Positions 29,516 to 38,841 of a stretch of 64,000 nucleotides of DNA are shown here, piece after piece; within the stretch, counting starts at the first letter, position 1, and each line of letters starts with the position of its first letter. This DNA comes from Clostridiales bacterium (GTDB lineage: Bacteria; Bacillota; Clostridia; Christensenellales; Pumilibacteraceae). Under the pieces are notes generated by a model that worked only from the letters and a program-made list of their open reading frames with translations, did no database searches and was not told the origin of the DNA. The stretch spans positions 1 through 64,000 of the forward strand of contig JAFLVG010000005.1 in the NCBI GenBank assembly GCA_022508445.1, written 5' to 3'. A program made the position numbers and the translations under genes.

Positions 29516-32425
29516 ATGAAGAAGGCAAAATTAGTAGTTGCTACTTTGGCTGCTACCGTATTTACCGCGTCTGCCGGTGCGCTTGTCGCATGCGGCGAAC
29601 TCGATGAATTCGCCGAAAAAGCAGGCGTTTATGAAATCACGTTCAACGCCAACGGAGGCATGTATGAGAGTGGGACGACGATAAAAGTTCCCACCGTTGA
29701 CGGCAGAGTGTTGGTCGAACCCGACAGACCGACGAATGAGGATCAGAAATTCAACGGGTATACCGTAAATCAAGACGGATCGGGAACCAAAATCACATTC
29801 GGTGAGAATGGGTATAAGTTTACCAAGAGCATAACGGTGTATGCTCAATGGACGACGGAACCCCAAGGCGACCAATCGGGCGTTTATGAAATCACATACG
29901 ACGCTAACGGCGGTATATTGATAGGCAACAATACGATGCAGACGGCAAACGGTCAGCTCGCTTGGTTGCTTACCAAAAACAATGTTTATTACGCAGGACA
30001 TACCTTTGTCGGTTGGTACACGGCAAGAGAGGGCGGAGACGAAGTCACCACCGATTACGTGTTCGAGAGGGACACGACTATTTTCGCGCACTGGACGGTC
30101 GACGGAAGCGGTAATACCGATCCCGATCCCGAAAATCCCGACCCCAACAATCCGAATAATCCAGATCCCGATAATCCCGACGACAACAAGGATCCCAATC
30201 CCACGACGACCGAAGCGGCGATGACTGTCGGCGGTGTTGAAAAAACGGCGACCTGGCGCAAAAAACCTGCGGCGGATTTGGATACCGCAAACGGACAGAC
30301 CGGCGAATATTATGCGGCCGAAGTAACGCTCTCGGCAGGTGACGAAATCGCATTCAAGGTAAACGGCACGCCCGTTAAACTTTGGAGAAAGTACGACGCC
30401 GACGCAACACAGGACGCGAGAAATAAAATCGAATACGTAGAAGACACGAGCAAAGCGAGCGAATCGCTTGTGATTTCCGCAAGCGGCACGTACACCGTTT
30501 CCATAACGAACTGGGATAATGCCGCTGAATGGGTTGTTTGGGTAGGCGAGCCCAACTACACCGGGCCGGAAATTCCCGACGTTCCCGGAACGGGCGCCGT
30601 CATGAAAGTGGACGGTGTTGTATCCAATGTCAAGTTTACCAAAAAGCCCGAAAGCGAATTGCAAACGCAGTACGGTCAAAAAGCCGAGTATTACGCGGTC
30701 GACGTAGAACTGTATCTCGGCGATACACTGTCGTTCACGGTAGACGGCGAGGCGATTAAGCTTTGGGCGGACACAACCGACGAGAATAACAAGGTGAATA
30801 CGGTTACGGAGTCTGCCGATTCGCTTACAGTAAAAGCAGCCGGCACGTACACCGTTTCCATTAAATATTACAACGACGATCCGCACTGGGTTGTTTGGGT
30901 AGGCGAACCCAACTACACCGAACCCGATCCCGACATTCCTTCCGGAACTGCGGAATTCTATCTGTACGCCACGGTAGGCAACGACTATAAGTGGTCGGTG
31001 GAAACGGGATACGCGTTCAAACAAATCGAACCCGACGATAATGAAAAAGCATACGACAACCCCGTCGTAAAGAAATATATCGTGGAAAACGTAGCGTTCT
31101 CAGCCGGCGACGAGGCCAAGATTTTCTATACGAAGGGAAGCGACGACGCTCAAAAATGGAGCTACAACCACTATGAGTACGAATGCTTGGGTACAAATTG
31201 CGAATTTGACGGAAATAATTTGAACATACTCAAAACCGGCAAATTCACATTCTACCTCAAAATATACGCTAACGGTACCGACAGCGTCTGGGTACATTAC
31301 TCGGCAGGTTCGCCCGATGTCGATCCGCCCACGCCCGGCTCGAAAGCGATGATGACGGCCAACGGCGAAGGCACAGAAATGACCGACAACAGCTCGTATA
31401 TCGATCCGGAAGAGAATCCGACGTTGACAATCGAGTACATGCTCACAGGTCAGAAGTTTGAGGCTCAAACCACATTGCAGTTCAAGGTCAGCGACAGCGC
31501 AGTAGAGATGTGGGTAGAGTGCAAGGACGGACTTGTAATTGACGTTGAAGGTCAGAAAGTGACCGGAACGGGAAGCAAGGGCGCGCGCGGCATGAGCATC
31601 ACGGTAGCCGCCGGCACTTACGATTTCTATCTCCAATACTACACCGACGGCGGCGCAGACAATCAAGGCGGTTGGCGCTTGTGGGTAGCCGGCGAATCGT
31701 CGGGCACTCCCGAAACCCCCGACGTTCCAGATACCGAAGTCAAAACAGGTATTGTGGTGGCTGGCAAGACGACCGAGCTCGTTGTAAATGCAGATGCGTC
31801 AGGAGAAAAACTTAAAGTCGAATATTGGCTTGGCGCAAACAAAACGATTCATCTTAACAAAGGCGCTGAGGCTACTTTCAAGGTTGACGGAAAAACCGTT
31901 TCTTTGGCGAATGTCGAGGGATACGGCATTAAATCAAACGGCAGCGGCGGCATTGAAGTTACAGAAGCCGGCGACTTCGTGTTCTATCTTAAAAATTGGT
32001 CGGATACCGGCAACTGGACGGTGTACGGTACTAACGGCAACGAACCGGAGTCGCAAGAAGGATCAATCGTTGTTAAATTCAATGACGCAACCGTAACATT
32101 TAAATTCGAAGTTCCTTCGTGGGCGACATCCGATGCGTATTTATATTTGTGGAACGGCACAAGTAATGCGCTTAATAAGTGGGAGGCAAAAGACGAGTAT
32201 TCTTTCACAGGTAAGACGTTAACAATCAATGCAAGTGTGTCCGGAGTTAAATTCATCGTATGGTTTAAAGAGGGTTCTACAACGAAGCAAACTTTCGATA
32301 TAACCAATCAGACGCTTAGAGACGGTTACACTTATACTATTACTATGGGCAACTGGGGCACTAATGAAGAGGGCACCGGAAATAAATTTGAAGGCAAAGT
32401 TACAGAAACAAAAACGACAGCATAA
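29516..32425 (+). CDS. Large lipoprotein with InlB repeats and tandem beta domains
   Basis: 969 residues. Lipobox LVAC (Cys about 26) follows a signal peptide. Two InlB-type B repeats (about 40-115 and 120-195; the second with FVGWYTAREGG) precede a linker of DPDP/NPDN repeats (about 198-232). Then come five related domains of about 110-120 residues, several ending in GTYTVSI-x-W and the phrase VVWVGEPNYT, and a final divergent domain with a YLYLWNG segment. The first two copies share long identical DNA stretches 357 bases (119 codons) apart, a sign of recent duplication. Domains of this shape often bind polysaccharides, but no specific family is certain. No sortase or membrane anchor besides the lipid. 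Confidence 0.75.
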   Translation: MKKAKLVVATLAATVFTASAGALVACGELDEFAEKAGVYEITFNANGGMYESGTTIKVPTVDGRVLVEPDRPTNEDQKFNGYTVNQDGSGTKITFGENGYKFTKSITVYAQWTTEPQGDQSGVYEITYDANGGILIGNNTMQTANGQLAWLLTKNNVYYAGHTFVGWYTAREGGDEVTTDYVFERDTTIFAHWTVDGSGNTDPDPENPDPNNPNNPDPDNPDDNKDPNPTTTEAAMTVGGVEKTATWRKKPAADLDTANGQTGEYYAAEVTLSAGDEIAFKVNGTPVKLWRKYDADATQDARNKIEYVEDTSKASESLVISASGTYTVSITNWDNAAEWVVWVGEPNYTGPEIPDVPGTGAVMKVDGVVSNVKFTKKPESELQTQYGQKAEYYAVDVELYLGDTLSFTVDGEAIKLWADTTDENNKVNTVTESADSLTVKAAGTYTVSIKYYNDDPHWVVWVGEPNYTEPDPDIPSGTAEFYLYATVGNDYKWSVETGYAFKQIEPDDNEKAYDNPVVKKYIVENVAFSAGDEAKIFYTKGSDDAQKWSYNHYEYECLGTNCEFDGNNLNILKTGKFTFYLKIYANGTDSVWVHYSAGSPDVDPPTPGSKAMMTANGEGTEMTDNSSYIDPEENPTLTIEYMLTGQKFEAQTTLQFKVSDSAVEMWVECKDGLVIDVEGQKVTGTGSKGARGMSITVAAGTYDFYLQYYTDGGADNQGGWRLWVAGESSGTPETPDVPDTEVKTGIVVAGKTTELVVNADASGEKLKVEYWLGANKTIHLNKGAEATFKVDGKTVSLANVEGYGIKSNGSGGIEVTEAGDFVFYLKNWSDTGNWTVYGTNGNEPESQEGSIVVKFNDATVTFKFEVPSWATSDAYLYLWNGTSNALNKWEAKDEYSFTGKTLTINASVSGVKFIVWFKEGSTTKQTFDITNQTLRDGYTYTITMGNWGTNEEGTGNKFEGKVTETKTTA
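30530..30563 (+). repeat. Internal DNA repeat, unit 1
   Basis: TGGGTTGTTTGGGTAGGCGA... recurs at 30887-30920 with one difference over 34 bases. The pair is 357 bases apart, one 119-residue protein repeat. Confidence 0.85.
30887..30920 (+). repeat. Internal DNA repeat, unit 2
   Basis: Second copy of the 34-base block; the words GGCACGTACACCGTTTCCAT (about 30485 and 30842) repeat at the same spacing. Confidence 0.85.
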
Positions 32426-32442
32426 ATAATCAATCAACTGCC

Positions 32443-32477
32443 AAAAAGCCTTATCTTACGAGATAGGGCTTTTTTGT
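32443..32477 (+). terminator. Terminator after the 969-aa lipoprotein
   Basis: AAAAAGCCTTATCT, loop, AGATAGGGCTTTTTTG; the stem runs through AGCCCTATCT with one G-U pair and ends in a T-tract. Confidence 0.92.
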
Positions 32478-32531
32478 TGCCGTAAATCAATCGTTAATAA
32501 AAAATATGCGCGAAAAAAATCGCCGACGATA

Positions 32532-32559
32532 TTGACATTTCATATAATAGTGATATACT
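32532..32559 (+). promoter_or_regulatory. Promoter of the 338-aa lipoprotein
   Basis: TTGACA, 16 bases, TATACT, about 85 bases before the ATG; the leader contains AGAGGGAAAA directly before the start. Confidence 0.7.
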
Positions 32560-32643
32560 AAATGAAATAGGGTAACTGCAAAGGGGCGAGGTTGAGGCAT
32601 TTTTTGATATGCTGTTATCTAATATTATAGCATAGAGGGAAAA

Positions 32644-33660
32644 ATGAAAAAGTCGAAGTTGTTTATTTCTGTTCTTGCGGCAGCGCTGTTTATGTTGTTT
32701 TCGCTTGGGCTTGCCGCTTGCTCCAAAGAACCCGCAGGGTATGTGGACGACGTAGGCCCCGGTGGTCCCGGAGGCGGTGGCGGCGGATCGTACACCATCA
32801 CGTTCGATCCCAACGGCGGCACGATAACCGGCGATAATACGAGAATGACCATGTCTGACGGCAAGCTCGCGTCGCTTCCCGGACGTAGCGTCGTAAAGTA
32901 TACAAACCACACCTTTGACGGTTGGTACACGGCAAAAACAGGCGGAACCGAAGTTACTACATCCACTGTGTTTACCAAGAACGACACAGTTTATGCGCAT
33001 TGGACGGAGAATATTCAATCGTCAAGCGGATATACTATAACGTTCCATGCCAATAACGGAACATCCCAATCCTCGCAATTAACGACTAACGCGAGCGGCG
33101 TATTGACCGAGACCGCACCCACGTTCAGTTACGATGGATACGATTTCGACGGCTGGTTCACTGACGCGACGGGCGGAAGCCTTGTGTCGGCAACCAACAA
33201 CATCACAAAGACGTTTACCGCAGATTCGGACCTGTACGCGCAATGGACGAGAAAAAGCACGGGCGGTTTGAACAGCGTTGTCACGTTCGTATTCTCGACC
33301 GGTTGGAATGACAGTATAAACGACGTGCGTATCCATATGTGGAATGATGAAAACGGTGCATATACCGAGTTCAAATACGCAGATTTTTCTGAATACGGCG
33401 GCGATCTGATGACCGATGAAACAGGCGGCGGCAAAACGTTTAAATATGAGCTTACGCTGGACGAAAGAGGTCCGGTGACGGGATTTAATATCACGTTTAG
33501 ACAAAACGGCTCGTCGTGGAAGGTTGCACAATGCAACGATTACGCCGGAACGTTTACAGGCGGTAATACTTACAGCTTTACGTTCGGCACTTGGATTACC
33601 GACGCTCCGAATTTCAATTGGAGTCAAGACGTTGTTCCTTTCACGCTATTGCAAGCATAA
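32644..33660 (+). CDS. InlB-repeat lipoprotein (338 aa)
   Basis: Signal peptide, then lipobox LAAC (Cys about 24), a Gly/Pro-rich tether (GPGGPGGGGGGS), and two InlB B repeats (about 52-122 and 128-200, with FDGWYTAKTGG and FDGWFTDATGG). The C-terminal 130 residues form one beta-rich domain including TFRQNGSSWKVAQC. The head resembles a short version of the preceding lipoprotein. InlB repeats are structural stalks in many surface proteins, so a ligand-binding tip at the C-terminus is plausible but unproven. Confidence 0.75.
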   Translation: MKKSKLFISVLAAALFMLFSLGLAACSKEPAGYVDDVGPGGPGGGGGGSYTITFDPNGGTITGDNTRMTMSDGKLASLPGRSVVKYTNHTFDGWYTAKTGGTEVTTSTVFTKNDTVYAHWTENIQSSSGYTITFHANNGTSQSSQLTTNASGVLTETAPTFSYDGYDFDGWFTDATGGSLVSATNNITKTFTADSDLYAQWTRKSTGGLNSVVTFVFSTGWNDSINDVRIHMWNDENGAYTEFKYADFSEYGGDLMTDETGGGKTFKYELTLDERGPVTGFNITFRQNGSSWKVAQCNDYAGTFTGGNTYSFTFGTWITDAPNFNWSQDVVPFTLLQA

Positions 33661-33683
33661 TACTCAACAAATAACAGCTAAAT

Positions 33684-33725
33684 AAAAACGCCTCAAAGCT
33701 CATACAGGCTTTGGGGCGTTTTTAA
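33684..33725. terminator. Bidirectional terminator between lipoprotein and glyS
   Basis: AAAAACGCCTCAAAGC, loop, GCTTTGGGGCGTTTTTA. T-tracts on both strands serve both convergent genes. Confidence 0.9.
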
Positions 33726-33756
33726 TGACTTAATATTATTTACGCAATGCGTGGGA

Positions 33757-35139
33757 TTACAGCTTGCAGTTTTCTATGATGTAATCGGCGACCTTTGTTT
33801 CGTCCATGCGGATTTGGCTCATGGAGTCGCGGTCGCGTACTGTTACCGTGCCGGTCGGCTCGGTGTCGAAATCGACGGTTACGCAGAACGGCGTTCCGAT
33901 TTCGTCCTGACGGCGGTAGCGTTTTCCGATTGAGCCGGGCAAATCGTAGGTGCAGGTTATGCCGCGCTTGCGCAAGCCGCGGTAGAGGTTGTCGGCGCGA
34001 TCGGACAGCGCTTTTTGCAAGGGGAGAACTGCCGCTTTGTAGGGCGCGATTGCGGGCGCGAAGTGCATGACCGTGCGCGTTTCCTTTTCAAGCTGTTCCT
34101 CGTCGTAAGCGTCGCAAAGCACGGCAAGAAGCGCACGCCCCGTGCCGAGCGACGGCTCGATGACGTACGGAACATACGTTTCGTTTGTGACGGGATCGGT
34201 GTAGTCCAGCTTTTCGCCCGAGTACTCGGAGTGCTTTTTGAGATCGTAATCGGTGCGGTCGGCAATGCCCCAAAGCTCGCCCCAGCCGAACGGGAACAGA
34301 TACTCGAAGTCGCTCGTCGCTTTGGAATAGAACGAAAGCTCGGCCTTGTCGTGATCGCGTATACGCATGTTCTCCTTTTTGATTCCGAGAAGCTGTAAGA
34401 ACTCGAAGCAATAGTTTTTCCAATATTCAAACCATTCGAGGTCGGTGCCAGGCTTGCAGAAAAACTCCATTTCCATTTGCTCGAATTCGCGCAGGCGGAA
34501 AATGAAGTTGCCGGGCGTGATCTCGTTGCGGAAGCTCTTGCCGATTTGGCAAATTCCAAACGGCACGCGCGCACGCGCCGAGCGCGTCACGTTTTTGAAG
34601 TTTACGAAAATGCCCTGCGCCGTTTCGGGACGGAGATAGCAGGTGGAAACCGTATCCTCGGTAACACCTTGGAAAGTCTTGAACATCAGATTGAATTTCT
34701 TGACCGCCGTGAAGTCGGACTTTCCGCATACGGGGCAGGGTATCTTATGCTCTTGAACGAATGCGGACAACGCGTCGTTGTCCATTGCGGCTACGGGAAC
34801 GTTTAGATTGTGCTTGACCGAATACGCCTCGACAAGATCGTCCGCTCGACAGCGGCTCTTGCACGCCTTGCAGTCCATGAGCGGATCCGAAAAACCGGCA
34901 AGATGACCGGACGCTTCCCAAACTCTCGGATTCATGAGAATGGTGCTGTCAAGCCCGAAGTTGTTTTCGCTCTCGGTGACGAACTTTTGCCACCAGGCCT
35001 TTTTGATGTTGTTGTAAAGCTCCACGCCAACAGGACCGTAATCCCAAGTGTTGGCGAATCCGCCGTATATCTCGCTGCCTGCGAAAATGAATCCGCGTGA
35101 CTTACAGAGTGCGACAAGCTTATCCATTGTTACTTTCAT
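33757..35139 (-). CDS. glyS: Glycyl-tRNA synthetase, dimeric class II type
   Basis: Charges tRNA-Gly. The single-chain (eukaryote/archaea/Firmicutes) type, 460 residues. N-terminal [26 protein letters not shown] is diagnostic. A zinc-like site is suggested by [12 protein letters not shown] and CPVCGKSD. Class II motif 2 shows in [21 protein letters not shown] and motif 3 in [13 protein letters not shown]. Strong promoter upstream, GAGG before the ATG, and no T-box leader in the short 5' region. Confidence 0.97.
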   Translation of the reverse strand: MKVTMDKLVALCKSRGFIFAGSEIYGGFANTWDYGPVGVELYNNIKKAWWQKFVTESENNFGLDSTILMNPRVWEASGHLAGFSDPLMDCKACKSRCRADDLVEAYSVKHNLNVPVAAMDNDALSAFVQEHKIPCPVCGKSDFTAVKKFNLMFKTFQGVTEDTVSTCYLRPETAQGIFVNFKNVTRSARARVPFGICQIGKSFRNEITPGNFIFRLREFEQMEMEFFCKPGTDLEWFEYWKNYCFEFLQLLGIKKENMRIRDHDKAELSFYSKATSDFEYLFPFGWGELWGIADRTDYDLKKHSEYSGEKLDYTDPVTNETYVPYVIEPSLGTGRALLAVLCDAYDEEQLEKETRTVMHFAPAIAPYKAAVLPLQKALSDRADNLYRGLRKRGITCTYDLPGSIGKRYRRQDEIGTPFCVTVDFDTEPTGTVTVRDRDSMSQIRMDETKVADYIIENCKL

Positions 35140-35170
35140 GGTTTCGACCTCGATTGTATTATCGTATAAG

Positions 35171-35199
35171 ATTATACTTTATCGAAATAGCGTTGTCAA
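35171..35199 (-). promoter_or_regulatory. Consensus promoter of glyS
   Basis: TTGACA, 17 bases, TATAAT on the minus strand, about 30 bases before the ATG. The transcript is too short for a T-box. The remaining bases up to 35374 hold no supported gene. Confidence 0.9.
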
Positions 35200-35374
35200 G
35201 TTAAGCGGCGACTTTTTCAAATTAAATGCGCTCGCTCCGTTGGAAGCAAACGCATTTTCGATATATATTCTTCGCGCGCGGCGCGTAAACGGCAGCAGCT
35301 CGCTCGCGCTTTGCGCGTAGATGTATGACTGTCCGCCGATTGAGGCGTCGTTTCTGGTGTTGTATGTACTTAAA

Positions 35375-35548
35375 TTAGCAGCAGCATTTATCTTTGCCGC
35401 CGCAGCAGCACATGAGAATGTATAACAAGAGAATGTCGTTGCAGTCGCAGCCTTTCTTGCAGCCGCAGTCGCAACCGTTATGCCCGCCGCAGCAGCTGCA
35501 AAGCAACAACAGCATGAGGATATCGCAGCATCCGCCACCGTTAAACAT
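35375..35548 (-). CDS. Cysteine-rich mini-protein (57 aa, 16 Cys)
   Basis: The true start is the ATG at 35548, because TAAGGAGG lies at ideal distance before it; the track's longer version begins 33 codons upstream. The 57 residues contain 16 cysteines in CC, CxCC, CxCxC, CxC and two CCC clusters, with hydrophobic blocks DILMLLLL and DILLLYILM between. It resembles the high-cysteine chorion-like (HCB) family of small clostridial proteins I recall, but this is a loose likeness. Possible roles are metal binding or a disulfide-bonded coat or envelope peptide; none is shown. Strong ribosome site; promoter weak (TTGCAC-18-TAAACT). Confidence 0.8.
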   Translation of the reverse strand: MFNGGGCCDILMLLLLCSCCGGHNGCDCGCKKGCDCNDILLLYILMCCCGGKDKCCC

Positions 35549-35727
35549 AGTTTGTTCCTCCTTACGATAATTTGATTTGATCGCCGTCGCCGAGGCTCGC
35601 GTCCGCGGATACGCGTACCACGGCAAGGTTTTTCTTGTGTACGACAAGCGCTTATCTAATTTCAGTTTATGGTATTTTCGGCGTTGTGTGCAAAAAACTT
35701 ATAAAGTTTTTCGAGGAGCGAATTTGT

Positions 35728-35756
35728 TTGCGTATTTTTGCCGTATGTGTTAAACT
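35728..35756 (+). promoter_or_regulatory. Promoter of the ECF S component-coaX operon
   Basis: TTGCGT, 17 bases, TAAACT. It implies a 5' leader of about 120 bases before the ATG at 35883. Confidence 0.5.
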
Positions 35757-35773
35757 ATTAAAGCGCTAGTTGA

Positions 35774-35874
35774 CGCTTGCGCATGCGGAACACCGAAAAA
35801 TCGGGTTTCAGCAAAGAGTCACCCAATCGGCTGTGGGCTATCGCCTGTGCAAAAGCGAAGTCCAACAGAAGGAG
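35774..35874 (+). ncRNA. Candidate structured 5' leader (riboswitch-like)
   Basis: CGCTTgcGCA at 35774-35783 can pair with TGCaaAAGCG at 35848-35857, closing a domain with at least two inner hairpins (CCG-AAAAAT-CGG; GGC...GCC around TGTGGGCTATC). The ribosome site AAGGAG follows 12 bases after the closing stem. It matches no known riboswitch I can recognise (TPP, FMN, folate and preQ1 were checked by eye). Co-localisation with a vitamin transporter component and coaX makes metabolite sensing plausible. Confidence 0.35.
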
Positions 35875-35882
35875 CAAACTTC

Positions 35883-36464
35883 ATGAATATAAGCACGCGT
35901 TCAATCACGCTCGCGGCGACGCTCTCTGCGCTTTGCGCGGTGACGGGATTATTGCCGTATGTGTTCTTTTTGCCGGTAATGGTAGCGGCGACTACGCTGT
36001 CCGTCGGCATAACGGCATTTGTTGGTGCCGCGTTCGGCGCGATAAGCATAGCGTACAGCTTTTTAAGACCGACAGGCATTGTCGCGGCGGCGTTTATAAA
36101 TGCGCCGTACATCGCAATACTTCCGCGCGTCGCGGCGGCGCTTTGCGCGTTCGGTGCGTTCAAACTGATAGAGCGCACAATGAAGCCGCAGCAAAAACAC
36201 GCAAAATTTGCGGCGGTATCGGTATCTGCGGCGATAGGCAGTCTTATGAACACCGCGCTTGTTGTCGGCTTGTTCGTTCTGATAATGCCGAACTTTGAGA
36301 TAGGCGGCGTGACGTTGTTGATAGCCGTTCCAGAAATGCTTATAAGCGGAACGATCGAGTGCGTGTGCATGGCGGCGCTTATTCCGCCGATAAGTTTGAC
36401 TCTGGGCCGCGTTGTACTTCGCGGTCGTGCAAACGACAAACGAAGAGTGGACGGTAATAGGTGA
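35883..36464 (+). CDS. ECF transporter S component, possibly pantothenate-specific
   Basis: A 193-residue membrane protein with about six segments; the track start is 12 codons early, and ATG 35883 follows AAGGAG. INAPYIAILPRV is the signature of ECF substrate-binding (S) subunits, which join shared ATPase and T subunits encoded elsewhere to take up vitamins. The immediate neighbour is coaX (start three bases on), so the likely substrate is pantothenate (PanT-like). The substrate is inferred only from context. A structured leader candidate precedes it. Confidence 0.75.
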   Translation: MNISTRSITLAATLSALCAVTGLLPYVFFLPVMVAATTLSVGITAFVGAAFGAISIAYSFLRPTGIVAAAFINAPYIAILPRVAAALCAFGAFKLIERTMKPQQKHAKFAAVSVSAAIGSLMNTALVVGLFVLIMPNFEIGGVTLLIAVPEMLISGTIECVCMAALIPPISLTLGRVVLRGRANDKRRVDGNR

Positions 36465-36467
36465 ACC

Positions 36468-37238
36468 ATGGTCATAGTTTTCGATATAGGCAACACCAAT
36501 ATAAAGATGGGCGTGTTTAGCGGCGACGAGCTGATTGACACTCTTCGCATGGCGTCCACAAACAAGACGGGTGACGAGTATTGGCTTTTGATAAAAGACA
36601 TGCTCGCAGTCAAGAACATATCGCCGCGCGACGTCGAGGGCGTTGTGATTTGCTCTGTCAATCCCAACCTTAATTACACGTTCGAGCATATGGTCGAAAC
36701 GTATTTCGGAATAAGGCCGATGACTGTCGGAGCAGGCATTAAAACGGGGCTTAACGTCAAGTACGACAATCCCAAAGAGCTTGGTGCGGATAGAGTGGCA
36801 GGGTGCGTTGCGGCAAACAAGCTGTACGGCGGACCGTGCATAGTGATTGACTGCGGCACGGCGACGACGTTCAACGTGCTGTCGGAGAGCGGAGAGCTTC
36901 TCGGCGGCGCAATTTCGTTCGGGCTTAAAGCGGCGGCGGAATCACTGTCGGCAGTCGCGGCAAAGTTGCCCAAGGTCGAGCTTGCGATACCGAAATGTGC
37001 TATCGGCAAAACCACTATAACAAACATGCAGTCGGGAGTCATTTTCGGGTATTCGGGCATGATAGAATCGATGGTGGCAAGACTCAAAGCCGAGTCGGGG
37101 CTAAATGACGCAAAAGTCATCGCGACGGGCGGAATTTCCGATATTGTCAACCGCTGTGTGCATGTCATCGACATTGTGGATAGAACGCTGACGCTTCGCG
37201 GATTGAATATTTTGTACAGACTTAACGAAAGGGCGTGA
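36468..37238 (+). CDS. coaX: Type III pantothenate kinase
   Basis: Phosphorylates pantothenate, the first step of CoA synthesis. The fold is ASKHA: IVFDIGNTNIKMGVF (phosphate-1 loop), DRVAGCVAA and VIDCGTATTFNVL (phosphate-2 loop, about 123-135). Length 256 is typical. Expected to need K+ or NH4+ and resist CoA feedback, as known for this type. Transcribed with the ECF component. Confidence 0.96.
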   Translation: MVIVFDIGNTNIKMGVFSGDELIDTLRMASTNKTGDEYWLLIKDMLAVKNISPRDVEGVVICSVNPNLNYTFEHMVETYFGIRPMTVGAGIKTGLNVKYDNPKELGADRVAGCVAANKLYGGPCIVIDCGTATTFNVLSESGELLGGAISFGLKAAAESLSAVAAKLPKVELAIPKCAIGKTTITNMQSGVIFGYSGMIESMVARLKAESGLNDAKVIATGGISDIVNRCVHVIDIVDRTLTLRGLNILYRLNERA

Positions 37239-37295
37239 GACGGCGCTACAAAAAGAACACTTTAATCTACGCGATACGAAATACGAGGATATAAT

Positions 37296-38570
37296 ATGAA
37301 AAGCAAAAAGATAGCTATTATGGGACTTGGAACCGTCGGCGGCGGCGCATACGACATTCTCGCCGCAAACCGCGAATACATCAAATCGACACAGGGCGTC
37401 GATATAACGGTAGCGGCGATACTCGACAGAGATAAAGCTCCGCTTGAAAAGCGCGGAATAGACAGCTCGCTGTTCTGTGACAGTGTCGATAAGCTCGCGG
37501 CCGATCCCGACATCGAGCTCGTTATCGAAACGATGGGCGGCGTCGAGCCTGCCAAGACATTTATCACAAAACTGCTCAAAGCGGGCAAGTCGGTAGTGAC
37601 GGCGAACAAGGAGCTTTTGGCTAAGCATTGGAGCGAGCTCGAACCGATTGCAAAGCAAAACGGTTGCGGTCTGTATTTCGAGGCGAGCTGTGTGGGCGGC
37701 GTACCCATTGTGCGCGCGCTCGGCGAGAGCTTTCAGGGCGACAAGGTCAAGAGCGTTTATGGCATTATCAACGGAACAACTAACTATATATTAAGCAAAA
37801 TGAGCAGCGAAAAGCTGGATTACGGGCAGGCGCTTTCCGAGGCACAGGCGCTCGGCTTTGCCGAAGCCGATCCCACGTCCGACGTCGAAGGATACGACGC
37901 AGCGTACAAGCTGTCAATACTCGCTTCGCTCGCTTTTCATACTTGCATTCCGTATACTGATATCTACCGCGAGGGGATTACCAAAATAACCTCGCAAGAC
38001 ATATACAACGCTCACGCACTCGGATACGAGATTAAGCTTCTCGCAATCGGCAAGCGCGACGGCAACGACGTGGAGGCTCGCGTCCATCCCGTGTTTGTGC
38101 CGAGCGATCACGCACTTGCCTCCGTTTCGGGCGCGTACAACGCCGTGTATCTCAACGGCGATCACGTGGGCGATCTCATGTTTTACGGCGCAGGTGCGGG
38201 CGCGCACCCGACAGGAAGCGCGATTATTTCGGACGTCATCAAAGCCCTCGAAGGCAAGCCTACGTATTGCGACTTTGAAAACAGCGGCAAGTTCGGCAAG
38301 GACATCAACTTCATAAACGATTTCGAGAGCGGATATTATATCTGCTTTACCGTAGACGACAAGACCGGTGTTTTAAGCAAGATATCCACCGTTTTAAGCG
38401 ACAACGGAGTGAGCATAAAGTCGGCGATACAGCGCACGGGGAAGGCAGATACCGCGACTCTGCTGTTTTTGACGCACAAGGCGAGAGAGCATGCTGTGAT
38501 GCACGCGCTCGACACGATAAGAAAGTTCGATACGGTGCGCAGCATCGATTCGATTATCCGCGTTCTTTGA
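37296..38570 (+). CDS. hom: Homoserine dehydrogenase with ACT domain
   Basis: Reduces aspartate semialdehyde to homoserine for threonine and methionine. Nucleotide-binding GLGTVGGGAYDIL near the start, the catalytic region TANKELLAKH and KSVYGIINGTTNYIL, and EADPTSDVEGYDAAYKL are intact. The C-terminal ACT domain (about 345-424, YICFTVDDKTGVLSKIS) is the usual site for threonine feedback. Length 424 normal. CGAGGATATA serves as ribosome site. Confidence 0.96.
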   Translation: MKSKKIAIMGLGTVGGGAYDILAANREYIKSTQGVDITVAAILDRDKAPLEKRGIDSSLFCDSVDKLAADPDIELVIETMGGVEPAKTFITKLLKAGKSVVTANKELLAKHWSELEPIAKQNGCGLYFEASCVGGVPIVRALGESFQGDKVKSVYGIINGTTNYILSKMSSEKLDYGQALSEAQALGFAEADPTSDVEGYDAAYKLSILASLAFHTCIPYTDIYREGITKITSQDIYNAHALGYEIKLLAIGKRDGNDVEARVHPVFVPSDHALASVSGAYNAVYLNGDHVGDLMFYGAGAGAHPTGSAIISDVIKALEGKPTYCDFENSGKFGKDINFINDFESGYYICFTVDDKTGVLSKISTVLSDNGVSIKSAIQRTGKADTATLLFLTHKAREHAVMHALDTIRKFDTVRSIDSIIRVL

Positions 38571-38765
38571 TATAAGCCAGTTGTGGTCTAACCAATAAGG
38601 TTTTACGTAGTAGGACTACTGCCGACCTAAGATAATGCAATCGTAATTTGCTCTCCTCTACATAAATCCATGTGCCTTTTCTCATAATAGTAAAGCACAG
38701 TCGGCGGTTGCGCGGACGTGCGGCAAAATTCAAGACTATTTTCTTCGATAATGGCATAAAAATGT
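38571..38765 (+). other. Intergenic region after hom
   Basis: No gene is supported. A minus-strand ORF (38554-38772) lacks a ribosome site and has an unlikely composition. The sequence GGTTTTACGTAGTAGGACTACTGCCGACC can form a weak hairpin, but there is no T-tract. I see no good terminator for hom. Confidence 0.4.
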
Positions 38766-38794
38766 TTGACAAATTTTTCGCATAATAGTATAAT
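38766..38794 (+). promoter_or_regulatory. Consensus promoter of the 1147-aa surface protein
   Basis: TTGACA, 17 bases, TATAAT, with TAGGAG eight bases upstream of the ATG at 38842. Confidence 0.9.
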
Positions 38795-38841
38795 TTTACA
38801 GTATATGTACAAAAGCCTCTAATTAGGAGATTCTTGACTAA

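Noticed and set aside
30100-30235. Short DNA tandem repeat or CRISPR-like array
   Set aside because: The repetitive DNA simply encodes the DPDP/NPDN linker of the lipoprotein; no regular spacers.
35140-35200. T-box leader for glyS
   Set aside because: Only about 25-30 bases lie between the predicted transcript start and the ATG, far too short for a T-box.
38554-38772. 72-aa minus-strand ORF after hom
   Set aside because: No ribosome site, overlaps the promoter of the next gene, no motif.
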